From assembly GCA_039105265.1 (NCBI GenBank), contig JAPFFF010000005.1, positions 7,177,501 to 7,241,500 on the forward strand: a stretch of DNA of 64,000 bases. The letters are read 5' to 3'. A program made the position numbers and the translations under genes. Each line of letters starts with the position of its first letter. The first letter of the stretch is position 1. This document shows, in pieces, positions 9,263 through 19,724 of the stretch. Origin of the DNA: Tritrichomonas musculus. Its lineage: Eukaryota > Parabasalia > Tritrichomonadida > Tritrichomonadidae. The notes below the pieces were generated by a model that was given only the letters and a program-made list of their open reading frames with translations, was not told the origin of the DNA and ran no database searches.

Positions 9263-12200
9263 ATGGTTGATACATATATTGACCTAAATGAGTTTTACCA
9301 AAAAGAAAAAATTGGAGAAGGGCAATATGGCAAAGTTTATCTTGTTCAACACAAAAAAACTTGTGAATTTTTCGCTGCAAAAATTCTAAATATCCAAAAT
9401 GATTCTCAATCAAAAGAAGAAATGATCAGTCTTTCTCATGAAGTTAACAATAACGCTGGAATGAATCATCCATCTATTATCAAATTCATTGGATATTCTC
9501 CAACGAATTTCAATCAAGAGCCCCAACCTGTAATTATTTCAGAATACTGCGAGAATGGATCACTACTGTCACTTATTCAAAACTGTGATCAATATTCAGA
9601 AATCTGGGATGATACGAAAAAATTAATTATTATATTTGGTATTGCCTTAGGCATGAAATACTTACATGAGCATGATATCATTCACCGTGATCTTAAAATA
9701 GATAATATTTTAATGGATAGCTATATGTTCCCAAAAATTGCTGATTTTGGCCTTTCAAAAAGAAATCATTTTAATTCTTATTCAATGACATTAAAATCGG
9801 CCAAAAATATCAAAGGCACTCCACTTTACATGGCACCAGAAATTTTTGAAACAAAGGAATGCACAAAAGCAAGCGATGTTTATGCATTTGCTATTGTCAT
9901 GTATGAAATATTGACTGATACAAGACCTTTCAAAAATATCGATATGTTTCAATTATACAGAAAAGTTACAAACGGTGAACGTCCATCATTTGAAGGCACA
10001 AAACCTGTTGAAAAAGCATATTGTGATCTTATTGAACGATGTTGGTCTCAAGAACCAAAAGATAGACCGACTTTCAATGAAATTGTAGAAGAATTAAAAA
10101 CAGCCAAATTCATCAACGAAAAGATTGAAAAAGAAGATTTTCAGCGTTACTTAAATTTTGTTGAAAATTATCAAAGTACTTTCAACACATGCAAAATTAT
10201 CAAAATTGATAAAACTTTAAATTCTATTAATAATAAATTTCGAAGAATTGATATCGAACGATATAAAGAAGAGAAACAAACAAATAGAATATCGTCCTTT
10301 TTAAGCATATTTGGAATGAATAAAGAGAAACTGTATCCAATAAGTGAATTTAACAAACTCAATGAAGAATGTCAGCTTCTTGTTGTTGAAGCTGAAAATG
10401 ATATAGTTAAGCAATACTATATTGCTTCCAGTTTGATTGAAAATAAGAATAATTTTCCATTAAACATCAATATTGGCATCAAATATTTGGAACGATCAAT
10501 ATCAGGAGGAAATGTTGAATCAGCCTTATATTACAGTAAAATGCTGATTAAAGGAAATGTCATTCCACAAGATCTTAAAAAAGCAAAAAAATATCTTTCA
10601 ATGTTTTTGAAGAAAAATGTCAGTGCTAGTTTTTTATATGGCAAAATTTTGTTAATTGAAAATAAAGTGAAACAAGCCAGAAAAATATTTGAAGAAGGTT
10701 CTGAAAAAGGAGACGAGAAATGCATGTACAAATATGCAAAAATGCTCATCTCTGGCGAAGGTGGAGAAATTAACTATGAAAAAGCGAAATATAATTTGAA
10801 TATATTAAGAAATAAATGTTTTAAAAAGAGTGAATTATTATATAGAATTGTTGATTATATAAGTAATTTGCCATCTTTTGAAGATCTTTCATCAAATATT
10901 CAAAAGTTTTTAATCAATCAATTAATGATAATGAATAAAGAAAAGTTACAGCATACAACTGATATTGTTAAAGAAATCAAAATCAAAGATGACGAAGAAG
11001 AATTTTCAATTGAAAAGTTATATGAATCGATAGAGTTAATTAAAGTACTACAAAATTTTGATTTAGTCGTTTTTGAAGTTGTATTTCCTTCAATTATGTA
11101 TGATAATATTATAAATCGATTATTAGAACTTCGACGCAAGCATAAAGTGAATATTTATATTTATGTTTATGTTCATGATATAACAGATTTTCCGAAATTT
11201 GATAAACGAATGATCAATTGCATACAAATTGAACCAGGTGCTCAAATAATTAAGAATCATTTATTTGAAATGTGCTCATCATTGGAGCAAATAATAATTC
11301 CATCTTCTGTAACTTCAATTGGTGAATATGCTTTTAGTCAATGTTCTTCGTTAAAGCAAATAACAATTCCATCTTCTGTAACTTCAATTGATGAATATGC
11401 TTTTAGTCAATGTTCTTCGTTAGAACAAATAGCAATTCATTCTTTTGTGAGTACAATTAGAATGTGTACTTTTGAAGGATGTTCATCATTAAAACAGATA
11501 ACATTGCCTTCTTCTGTTTCAAGTATTCACAAAAAAGCGTTTTATGAATGTTCATCATTGGAGCAAATAATAATTCCTTCATCTGTGACTTCAATCGGAG
11601 ATAGGGCATTTCAATGGTGCACATCATTGACGCAAGTATCCATTCCTTCTTCTGTCAAATCAATTGGTGAATATTCTTTTAGTCAATGTTCTATGTTAGA
11701 GCAAATAACAATTCTTTCTTCTTCAATTACATTAATTAATGGCTATACATTTTTTCGATGTTCTATGCTAAAGCAAATAACAATTCCTTCTTCTGTAAGA
11801 TCGATTAGAATGTCTGCTTTTAGAGAATGTTCATCACTTGTAGAAATAGAAATCCCTTCTTCTGTGACATATATTGATGATGAAGTTTTCAGATCCTGCT
11901 CTTCTTTGGCTCAAATAACAATTCCATCTTCCACAAAAAAAATTGGCCATATGGTTTTCTGTGACTGTTCATCATTGAAACAAATAACAATACTTTCTTC
12001 TATCAAATTAATCAAATATTCTACATTCTCTGGCTGTTCATCTTTGCAACAAATAACAATTCCTTCTTCTGTGACATCAATTGAAGACAGTGCTTTCAGT
12101 CATTGTACATCATTGAAACAAATCACAATTCCTTCTTCTGTAAAATCTATCTCGAATAATACTTTCTGTAAATGTTCATCGCTAGAGCAAATATCTCTTC

Positions 12201-12544
12201 CTTCTTCCATAAAATCAATTGAAATGTGCGCTTTTCTTGGTTGTTCATCATTGACACAAATATCAATTCCGTCTTCTGTTGAATCAATAGGAATCGAAGC
12301 TTTTAAAAATTGTGCATCATTAATACAAATTGTATTTGAAATGCCTTCTTCTTTAACATTAATTAAAAAAAATGCTTTTGAGGGATGTTCATCACTGTCT
12401 CAAATATCAATTCCTTCATCTTTAAATACTTTTTATCAAAGCGCTTTTGAAGGATGTTCATCATTGATGAAAATATCAATTCCTTCCTCGACAACAATTT
12501 CTGATCTCGATTATAAATCAAATATTGAAATTGAAAGATATTAG
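9263..12544 (+). CDS. TKL-like protein kinase with partial Sel1 region and BspA-like LRR C-terminus
   Basis: 1093 aa. Residues ~1-280 are an intact kinase domain (GEGQYGKVYL, AAKIL, HRDLKIDN, DFGLSK, APE). Residues ~350-510 hold a few Sel1-type repeats (GIKYLERSISGGNVESALYY). A linker with a predicted beta/alpha stretch follows, and from ~660 to the end there are some 17 BspA-type LRR_5 repeats of 23-24 residues (SSLEQI.IPSSV.SIG..AF..C). BspA-like LRRs are usually surface or adhesion modules in trichomonads, so joining one to a cytosolic kinase suggests an intracellular ligand-sensing or scaffold role here. No signal peptide or membrane segment is seen. Read-through across the domain junction is clean, with no sign of an assembly join. 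Confidence 0.87.
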   Translation: MVDTYIDLNEFYQKEKIGEGQYGKVYLVQHKKTCEFFAAKILNIQNDSQSKEEMISLSHEVNNNAGMNHPSIIKFIGYSPTNFNQEPQPVIISEYCENGSLLSLIQNCDQYSEIWDDTKKLIIIFGIALGMKYLHEHDIIHRDLKIDNILMDSYMFPKIADFGLSKRNHFNSYSMTLKSAKNIKGTPLYMAPEIFETKECTKASDVYAFAIVMYEILTDTRPFKNIDMFQLYRKVTNGERPSFEGTKPVEKAYCDLIERCWSQEPKDRPTFNEIVEELKTAKFINEKIEKEDFQRYLNFVENYQSTFNTCKIIKIDKTLNSINNKFRRIDIERYKEEKQTNRISSFLSIFGMNKEKLYPISEFNKLNEECQLLVVEAENDIVKQYYIASSLIENKNNFPLNINIGIKYLERSISGGNVESALYYSKMLIKGNVIPQDLKKAKKYLSMFLKKNVSASFLYGKILLIENKVKQARKIFEEGSEKGDEKCMYKYAKMLISGEGGEINYEKAKYNLNILRNKCFKKSELLYRIVDYISNLPSFEDLSSNIQKFLINQLMIMNKEKLQHTTDIVKEIKIKDDEEEFSIEKLYESIELIKVLQNFDLVVFEVVFPSIMYDNIINRLLELRRKHKVNIYIYVYVHDITDFPKFDKRMINCIQIEPGAQIIKNHLFEMCSSLEQIIIPSSVTSIGEYAFSQCSSLKQITIPSSVTSIDEYAFSQCSSLEQIAIHSFVSTIRMCTFEGCSSLKQITLPSSVSSIHKKAFYECSSLEQIIIPSSVTSIGDRAFQWCTSLTQVSIPSSVKSIGEYSFSQCSMLEQITILSSSITLINGYTFFRCSMLKQITIPSSVRSIRMSAFRECSSLVEIEIPSSVTYIDDEVFRSCSSLAQITIPSSTKKIGHMVFCDCSSLKQITILSSIKLIKYSTFSGCSSLQQITIPSSVTSIEDSAFSHCTSLKQITIPSSVKSISNNTFCKCSSLEQISLPSSIKSIEMCAFLGCSSLTQISIPSSVESIGIEAFKNCASLIQIVFEMPSSLTLIKKNAFEGCSSLSQISIPSSLNTFYQSAFEGCSSLMKISIPSSTTISDLDYKSNIEIERY

Positions 12545-13290
12545 ATATCATTAAATATAAATACCCAAAACAGAATTTGAACATAATACCTTTTGCATTT
12601 TGGAAAAAAAAAATTCAAATTGTTCTAATTAATTTTTTACTGAAATTTACTGACTAATTTCTCAAAAATGAACAATTAGAGAATATGCTAATTCTACACG
12701 CAAAAATATTTTAAAAGAGTAATTTGCTAAATATACTTAAATAAACGAAGAATTAAATGAATTAATTTCTTTTTTATGGAAGTTTATTAGATTATAAATT
12801 ATTTCATTTTTTTTCCAACAAATTCAATTTCAAAATACAAATAATTTTTTTTTACATAATCTTTGAATTCATTTCATTTTAAAAGAAAATGGAAATTGAT
12901 CTATTCATTAAAGAAATGATCATTAGGCTTGTTATTCTGATATCAATTATCAGGTTTGGCACTTTTTTTTAACTCAGATAATCGATAATAAAATGCTATC
13001 GATTGGAACTTTTAATTGATGAATTCGATTATCAAGTATGAAATGTGATACAAAAAAAATATTCTTTTGATATCGAATCTTGATTAATCGAAATTAATAC
13101 CTGAAAAAATCATTTAAAAAAGTATTTTAATGGCATAAAATAAATATATTCTAACTTATTTTGTAAAAGAATCAGTTTTTATTTAATTTTATAACGAATA
13201 TGTGAAGTAATCAATTAAAAAAGTTTACAAAATTTTGATACGTTAAAAAATTTTCAATATTGATAATCGATCTTTTATTTTTACTCATTA
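12545..13290. other. Intergenic, no gene seen
   Basis: AT-rich. It contains the inverted copy of the dispersed repeat (12922-12953) and several ATCGATTATC-like words up to about 13,110. Confidence 0.6.
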
Positions 13291-13708
13291 ATGATATCAG
13301 AGATAATTTTTTTTGATTTGATACCATCATTTTTAACAAGCCTAATGATCATATATGTTGAAAATGATGGTGTTGAATATTCATTATATGAAGATACAAA
13401 AACAGCAAGTATTATAAAAGCTCTAAAGAGTAATATATTTATTCCAAAATCAATTATTTTTAACTCACAAGAATATATTGTCACGGACTTTTTAAGTATC
13501 TTTTTCATATTTCAATGTATAGTTAAATCAATTGAATTTGCAGCAAACTCAGAAATGAATAAAATTAACAAAAAAAACTTTTTCTTATTTGCCAGTTGAA
13601 ACGCTCACTTTTAATTCAAATGATGTAGAATTCAAAGATGGTTGCTTCAAAGCCACAGAATCACTTAAAAAAATCAACATAATGCCAAATATCTTTTTTT
13701 TTCTATGA
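13291..13708 (+). pseudogene. BspA-like LRR protein, N-terminal fragment with frameshift
   Basis: Frame 1 runs to a stop at 13,597-13,599 and includes the typical BspA N-cap (YSLYEDTKTASIIKAL, IFIPKSIIFN, KSIEFAANSEMNKI). Around 13,590 the similarity passes to the next frame (LTFNSNDVEFKDGCF, TESLKKINIMPN), which stops at 13,708. No further LRR units follow, so this is a frameshifted and truncated relic. It probably derives from the same family as the LRR genes on either side. Confidence 0.65.
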
Positions 13709-13851
13709 CAGATTTTTATGATTTCTAATTGCAATTTGTTGTAAATAATATATAGTATTTAATTTTATATGTTATAAAGTGAAACAAAAAAAAGTAAAAA
13801 TCATCAAATTTGTTTACCTCTGATAAAATAAAAAAATTATTTATAAAATGA

Positions 13852-15921
13852 TCAAGTTTGATTTTCTTTCAATAATGAGCATTCTTTGAAAATATCTTTT
13901 CCAATTGATGCTATAGAAGATGAAATTGATATATTTTTCAATGAATAACAATACGAGAAAGCATAATCTCCTATTGATTGTAATGAAGAAGGGGCTTCAA
14001 ATGAAACAGACTTAAGTGATGAACATTTACTGAATGCGCACAATCCGATTAATGTTACAGATGACGGAATTGTGATTTCAATCAATGATGAGCATTCATT
14101 AAAAGCATATCCTTTTATAGCTGTTACAGAAGATGGAATTACTATTCGTGTTAATGATGAACATCCTTGAAAAGCTGAGTATTCAATAGAAGTCAGAGAA
14201 GAAGGCATTTCAAATGTTACTTGTTCTAATGATATGCATCTACAAAATGAATATTCACCAATTGATGTTGCTGAAGATGGAATTGTGATTTTTGTTAATT
14301 TTTTACATTCATAAAAAACATCATCTTGTATTGAACTTATTGATGGAATATTTATTTCACTTAATGAAAAGCATTCATAAAATGCTTTTTTATCAATTTT
14401 GGTTATCGAACAAGGAATTTCAAAAGAAACTTTTGTTAATAATGTGCATCCATAAAATTCATTTATTTTTATCGATTTTATAGATGATGGAATTTCTATT
14501 TCTTTTAATGTTTTATGTTTATAAAACATATCACTTGGAATAGATTTTATATCTCCTTTGATTTTCAACTTTTCAATTCCATCAAACAAATTTTTTCCAA
14601 AAAAGTTTACTGAAGATGGAATTGAGATTTGTTCTAATGATGAACATTCAGAAAATGCAAAATCACCTATGGATTCAACAGAAGAAGGAATTAAAATTTG
14701 TGTTAATGATGAACATTTTGAAAAAGAATATTCACCGATTGATTTGATTGAAGACGGAATTAATATTTGAGTTAATGATGAACATTCAAAAAATGCAAAA
14801 TTTCCTATCGTTGTTACTGATGATGGAATTGAAATCATTTTTAATGAAGAACATAAATTTGAGACATTAAATCCATTATTATTTCGTGGATTTGAAATTA
14901 TTTGACAAATATCTGGATAATAATGATAATTTTGATTACTAAGAATATATAATTCATAATTCGTTTCTTTCAATTTCTTTCTTTGTTCTTGTGTTATATA
15001 ATTGTTTTCAATATAATCTGCAACATCATTGTGATGGCATTTGATTGATTCTTTAAAAACATTAATATTAATATTATTTTTCTCAACTGGTTTAATATCA
15101 TTCTCTTCAAGAAGATGAATCAAATCTGCATTATTTGAATGAACAGCATAATACCACATATTAATTCTCATTTGAACTTTATTGAATTTTAAATATAGAA
15201 TGATTTGAATTGATCCAAAAAATGAAGCATATTCAATTAATGTTGGACATTTTCCAATTAAAAATAAATTGGTTTCATATATCGATTGATTTATTTTACT
15301 TGTGAGTGATATATTACTTCGATTGACATGTGATATGAATTCTTCAACAGAATCTTTTCGAATTAGTGAACAAATATATGAATCATTTTCGCCATTTCGA
15401 CATTTTTCTTCAAATGATTCGATTGTTTCATTATATTTTTGTGTTATTTCTCTTTCAATTTGTTTTCTTTCTTCTTCTTCAATGTATTCTTTCATTCCTC
15501 CATATAAATAGTGACTGTATTCAAATTTTGTTAAAGATTTTTTGTTCATGATTTCAATTAGTTCTGATCGTTCTGGTTGAATGAACTTTTTTTCTAATAA
15601 AAGAAGAAGAATTCGTTTGTTTTCAAAATATACTTTCATTATTTCAGATGCCGAAAAAGTCTGCTGCACATTTTGAAAAATGTATTGGAATAATTTTTCA
15701 TATTTATTGATAAAATCTGATGCACGGTGATGATTATTTGCAATTTTACATAATAATTGAAGTATTGAAAGAATATCTTCTTTTTTCTGCAGTAATTTTT
15801 CTTTTTCTAAAGTTTGATATAATATTTGAAATTTTGATTCAGATTCTTCTGAATTTTCAATAAAATCTAAAATATATGAATATGTTATTTTCTTTTTCCG
15901 AAAGATTATGTCAATTTCCAT
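13852..15921 (-). CDS. DUF3447/ankyrin-like N-terminus with BspA-like LRR C-terminus
   Basis: 689 aa. Residues ~1-330 are helical and match the DUF3447-plus-ankyrin arrangement of trichomonad ankyrin proteins (LIEYASFFGSIQIILYLK, WYYAVHSNNADLIHLLE). From ~350 to the end come about 14 BspA-type repeats (SSLTQILIPSSVESIG..AFSECSS). No signal peptide or membrane helix is apparent. The LRR part is very close to that of the kinase at 9263, which suggests domain exchange or recent duplication within this locus. The role is probably protein binding; no enzymatic motif is seen. Confidence 0.8.
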   Translation of the reverse strand: MEIDIIFRKKKITYSYILDFIENSEESESKFQILYQTLEKEKLLQKKEDILSILQLLCKIANNHHRASDFINKYEKLFQYIFQNVQQTFSASEIMKVYFENKRILLLLLEKKFIQPERSELIEIMNKKSLTKFEYSHYLYGGMKEYIEEEERKQIEREITQKYNETIESFEEKCRNGENDSYICSLIRKDSVEEFISHVNRSNISLTSKINQSIYETNLFLIGKCPTLIEYASFFGSIQIILYLKFNKVQMRINMWYYAVHSNNADLIHLLEENDIKPVEKNNININVFKESIKCHHNDVADYIENNYITQEQRKKLKETNYELYILSNQNYHYYPDICQIISNPRNNNGFNVSNLCSSLKMISIPSSVTTIGNFAFFECSSLTQILIPSSIKSIGEYSFSKCSSLTQILIPSSVESIGDFAFSECSSLEQISIPSSVNFFGKNLFDGIEKLKIKGDIKSIPSDMFYKHKTLKEIEIPSSIKSIKINEFYGCTLLTKVSFEIPCSITKIDKKAFYECFSLSEINIPSISSIQDDVFYECKKLTKITIPSSATSIGEYSFCRCISLEQVTFEMPSSLTSIEYSAFQGCSSLTRIVIPSSVTAIKGYAFNECSSLIEITIPSSVTLIGLCAFSKCSSLKSVSFEAPSSLQSIGDYAFSYCYSLKNISISSSIASIGKDIFKECSLLKENQT

Positions 15922-15976
15922 TTAAACGAGTGAGAATCTGTAATAATTTTATATACAGCTTTTTAATAAAAAAAAC

Positions 15977-16645
15977 GTTATAACAAACGTAATAAAACCA
16001 AACTATTTTCTTCAAAAATGTTAGCGAGTTATATATGTTATTACACATCATATATAAAAATTAATACAGTAAAAAAATTAAAATTTTTAGCATATGTTCC
16101 AAAGATAATTGCTAAACATTGCATTTTTAGACATTATCTACATTTTTCTCAAATAAAAATTAATGAAAAACAAAAATAAAGAGTTTTAACTAATAAGTAA
16201 TATATGAATAATTATTTTATTTAATTTATAATCAATAAATGCTAATTTCAAAATGTTTAAAAAAATTAATGCAATTCAATGAAAGCATTCAAAAAGTTAT
16301 GAAATTCATAGAAAATAATCATCCAAGATCTTATGTATCAATTGGTCAGATTTTCACATATTTGTTTTATCTCCTATGAATAAATTAAAGCACCATAAAA
16401 TGATTAAGTATCGAAGGCGAATAAAGAAAATAAAATTGAGAGCATAACGATCATTTTAAAAATACCATTATCTTACAAAAAAATTTTAAAAAGTAGATTT
16501 TTATCTTAAATATAATATTAAAAATATCACATTTATATAATAACAAATTTGTAATTCATATAAATAGCATATTTGTATAAAAATAGCTGAATTATTTAAA
16601 ATACGTTTTTTTGAAACTTTTGCGTTTTATCACGTTTGTTATAAC
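15977..16645. mobile_element. 669-bp foldback (MITE-like) element
   Basis: The arms 15977-15998 and 16624-16645 are inverted copies of 22 bp with one mismatch, beginning GTTATAACAAACGT. The interior has no supported gene. A-runs on both sides make a target duplication unreadable. A non-autonomous DNA transposon is the simplest reading. The rest of 15,922-16,920 shows nothing. Confidence 0.5.
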
Positions 16646-16920
16646 AAAAAAGATTTGATCTTGTTTCAATTTCATGATTTCAGTATCAAGATTAAAAAAA
16701 ACTCCAGCATGATTTATCAAGATTAAACGAAAAATCCTTTTTATCATAAAATTGATAATGAAATTCAATATTTTCATGTTGTTGAATCATATTTAAAAAT
16801 ATTTCAAAAAAATTAAAGGAATTAAAGAAATGCATAAACTTATTCCACAACTCAAGATTTATTTGGATTGTTTTTATATTTCTGAAATATGTGATTTTTA
16901 TATCAATTTAAAGTTTAAAC

Positions 16921-16943
16921 AAAAAAAAAAAAAAAAAAAAAAA
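16921..16943 (+). repeat. Poly(A) tract, 23 A
   Basis: A homopolymer about 50 bases before the M60 relic. It is followed by GGAGAAATAAATTA, a word also seen just before the Maverick left end (22,441). Confidence 0.65.
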
Positions 16944-16991
16944 GGAGAAATAAATTAAACTAATATGAATCAATTATATATATTTTTGTAG

Positions 16992-18575
16992 ATACACTAC
17001 ATTATAATCTCTTATGATACACCAATTACAGTCCAAGCATTTCTTTATGATGGCAATTATTTTACACATGATCCACATCGTGATTTTTATGGTTTTCCTT
17101 TAGTTATGACAGTTTATACATCCACTGCTAATTCAGAATTCAAAAAAGAAGCAGTTTTTTCAAGTAACAGAAAACCAGGGAAGCCATGGATTTGTATCCA
17201 ATTTCCTTTAAAAAAGCCGATCACAGGCGACCGAATAAAGCTTGAATTTAACACATGTACAGAAAACTACTATTTTACACCAAATAACAATTCAATCTTA
17301 ATTCAAGGTTTAACAGACGAATACAATGAACTTTTGGTTGAAACCCAAAGAATTTTCACTGATTACTGTGAATTTGAACTTGTTAAAAGCCTACACAAAA
17401 GAAAAAGCAACAGAACTACGAAACAAGACTTTAAAATTCAACACATTTAATCTTTATAATGATATTTTCAAGCCAGTCTTAGATCGTGCAGATGCAGTTA
17501 TGACTGGTTATTGCCGAAATACATTACTTCTTAGTTCTTAAGGAACAAATAGGCAAGCAACAGGCGTTGGTGGCACAACAGGTCGTAAATTCACCATTTA
17601 TGTTGATGTTGAACCTTTTGAAGGTTACGAAAAGTCAGATGTTAAATTTCCAAGAATCGGTTACTCTCAAACATATGAAACATGGAATTTTGAATTGAAT
17701 AATGGTCCAGTCAATCTAGGTAAAAATCCAAGAGTTTACCATGATTTCTTGAAAGATGGTGGTATTTCTGTTCCTGTTACTGGTGGAGGTGCAAACCAGA
17801 ATGGTCATGTTAAAATTTACTTTGATGGTTGTTACAAGTTTCCTCTTTACCGTTTAGGTGATGATGAAGAATCATTTAAAGTTATTCTTAAAGATTATTA
17901 TAATAGATTGCAAGATCCAAACGATATGTAACACACAAAGATGGACTTGGATTAATGGATGGTGATTACGTTGTTTGGTGGTTCTTTTAAGCTTCTCATC
18001 CTTGCTATTGTATTATATTTGAGAATCTTTTCTTAACTGAAAAATCTGATAAAGATGAAAAAGGAAAAACAATTCTCAATGTAGCTGAAAGAACTATTTA
18101 TTATTCATGCCTTGCTCTTGGTGAAAATTTGACGGAATATTTTGATCATTGAGTCTATTACTTTGCAGGAGATCCAGTATTTCCAAATCAATCATACCGT
18201 TTCACTTATAAAAAATCATCAGATAATTTCAAGAACTTGCTTAATAAGGCATTGGCCGATAAAAGAATAAGTAACCCTTACAAAAAAGCTTGGAACATTA
18301 ATCTCGACTTTTTCAATTATTTGAATAAGCACAATTGGAAATTAGGTGATTGGGCTCATTGCTACTCAGATGCTGATAAAATCAAACTTGTTTCATTCGC
18401 TCGAACAGTTGATAATGATGGTTACATCATTTATCTTCTTGATATCACAAACAGCGAGGCTCATCTTTGTTACGAAGTTCAATCACTCATTGATAATAAA
18501 TGGAAAGTCATTGGTGTTACATACACAACATCGTTTACTGATACTTATAATTATGGTGATGCTAAATATTCATGA
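16992..18575 (+). pseudogene. M60-like (enhancin/mucinase-type) metallopeptidase, degraded
   Basis: Coding similarity runs through several frames. A galactose-binding-like N-terminal part (AFLYDGNYFTHD, FSSNRKPGKPWICIQFPL) is followed by a frameshift near 17,405, an in-frame TAA at 17,539, the M60-type segment ATGVGGTTGRKFTIYV and the GG...GHVKIYFDGCYKFPLYRLG region. After a further shift near 17,930 comes a C-terminal part (ALGENLTEYF) with a TGA where WG is expected. The catalytic HExxH region is absent: the sequence passes from the pre-catalytic strand region to the C-terminal helices. M60 enzymes act on surface glycoproteins. The assignment is from motifs, and loss of function is clear. 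Confidence 0.6.
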
Positions 18576-18769
18576 TATATACCATAAAATCAAATGGTAT
18601 TAGTAAAGATTGTCCACTAATTGGAAAGTGAAGTGAAATGAATAGAATTTGACACCAGCATTTTCTAATCTTTTTTCAAATGCTGAATTGATTACCAACA
18701 TATGGTTAAAAAGAAAACATTTCATATCACTTTCCAATTATAGGACAAACTATAGTTTTGAAGAACATT

Positions 18770-18818
18770 TAATAAATAAAAAGTCTATTAAAAGAAAGCA
18801 TATGCTTTCTTAATTTAA
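18770..18818 (+). repeat. Left half of a duplicated tRNA-Gly locus
   Basis: It matches about 9032-9078 almost base for base, including the palindrome AGAAAGCATATGCTTTCT, up to the TTAA where the transposon begins. The other half resumes at 21337. Confidence 0.8.
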
Positions 18819-19087
18819 GGAAAGAGTGTCAATTTTATGAATTCAATAAAACGAATCAAACGAAAAATTCAATTAATCAATTTCAAGTTAATATATATTT
18901 TTTTAATTATTTGCATCTGAGAAAGTGTATTAAAGATCTTTTATTAAAATCAAACATTTTTATTTTTTATAAAAAAAGCATTTAAATCTTTGAAAAACAC
19001 AAAAAAAAGTTCATAAAATAAAAACCAGAGAAATATTGGCTTTATTTTTTAAAAAATGAATTACAAATATATTATTTTATTTCGATA

Positions 19088-19200
19088 TTGAATAAAGTAA
19101 TAGAGAGCTTTTGTAATTATATTTAATACTTGGTAAATATCATTTCGATTTCATTACTCAATTCAAAAAAATGAAAAAAACTCTCTATTACTTTATTCAA
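19088..19200. repeat. 20-bp perfect inverted repeat inside the transposon
   Basis: TTGAATAAAGTAATAGAGAG at 19088-19107 is repeated inverted at 19181-19200 with a 73-bp spacer. It could be an internal transposase-binding pair, a nested element or a hairpin. Confidence 0.6.
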
Positions 19201-19594
19201 ATTTGAAATAATAAATGACTGGCCCACTTTAATTATATAAAAACCTCATTGAGAATGCTGTGGTTTTATTTTTAAGCATTCATTCAAAAAAAATATAAAC
19301 TATTCAATTTTTTTAAAATTTGAGAACTTATACTCCCATTTTTAGAAAATAAAAATAGTCAAAATCTTAATCAGAATTAATTTTTTAAAAAAAAATACTC
19401 TTCCATCTAGAATTTAATTCATAATATAAATTATATTTTTTATAATTTTTTGTACATCAACCATTTTTGGATCAAAATCATTTTATTTGTAAATTGTTTT
19501 GAGTAAAATACCAAAAATCATTTTATAAATACAGTATTTCAATTTTTAAATTATCGGGAAAATCGTTGATTTGGTGAACTAAACGTTATTCATT

Positions 19595-19648
19595 TTTGGC
19601 GCTAAAAAGTTTTGATTTTGGCGCGGAAATTTATTTTTTTTTTGGCGC
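19595..19648 (+). promoter_or_regulatory. Three E2F-like TTTGGCGC sites upstream of the transposase
   Basis: TTTGGCGC at 19595-19602, 19617-19624 and 19641-19648, spaced 22 and 24 bp, about 80-130 bp before the start codon. This matches the E2F/DP consensus TTTSSCGC and is striking in such AT-rich DNA. Cell-cycle control is inferred. Confidence 0.45.
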
Positions 19649-19688
19649 TAAATTTTAACAATTTAACTTTTTGTTAAACAACTGAAGT

Positions 19689-19699
19689 TCATTTCATTA
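19689..19699 (+). promoter_or_regulatory. Initiator-like TCATTTCATTA
   Basis: Two overlapping matches to the trichomonad initiator consensus TCAYTW, about 25 bp before the transposase ATG. Confidence 0.4.
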
Positions 19700-19724
19700 T
19701 TTTTTGTTGCTGATTAATAATTTG

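Noticed and set aside
15302-15551. Overlapping plus-strand frames opposite the DUF3447 gene
   Set aside because: Shadows of an AT-rich coding strand.
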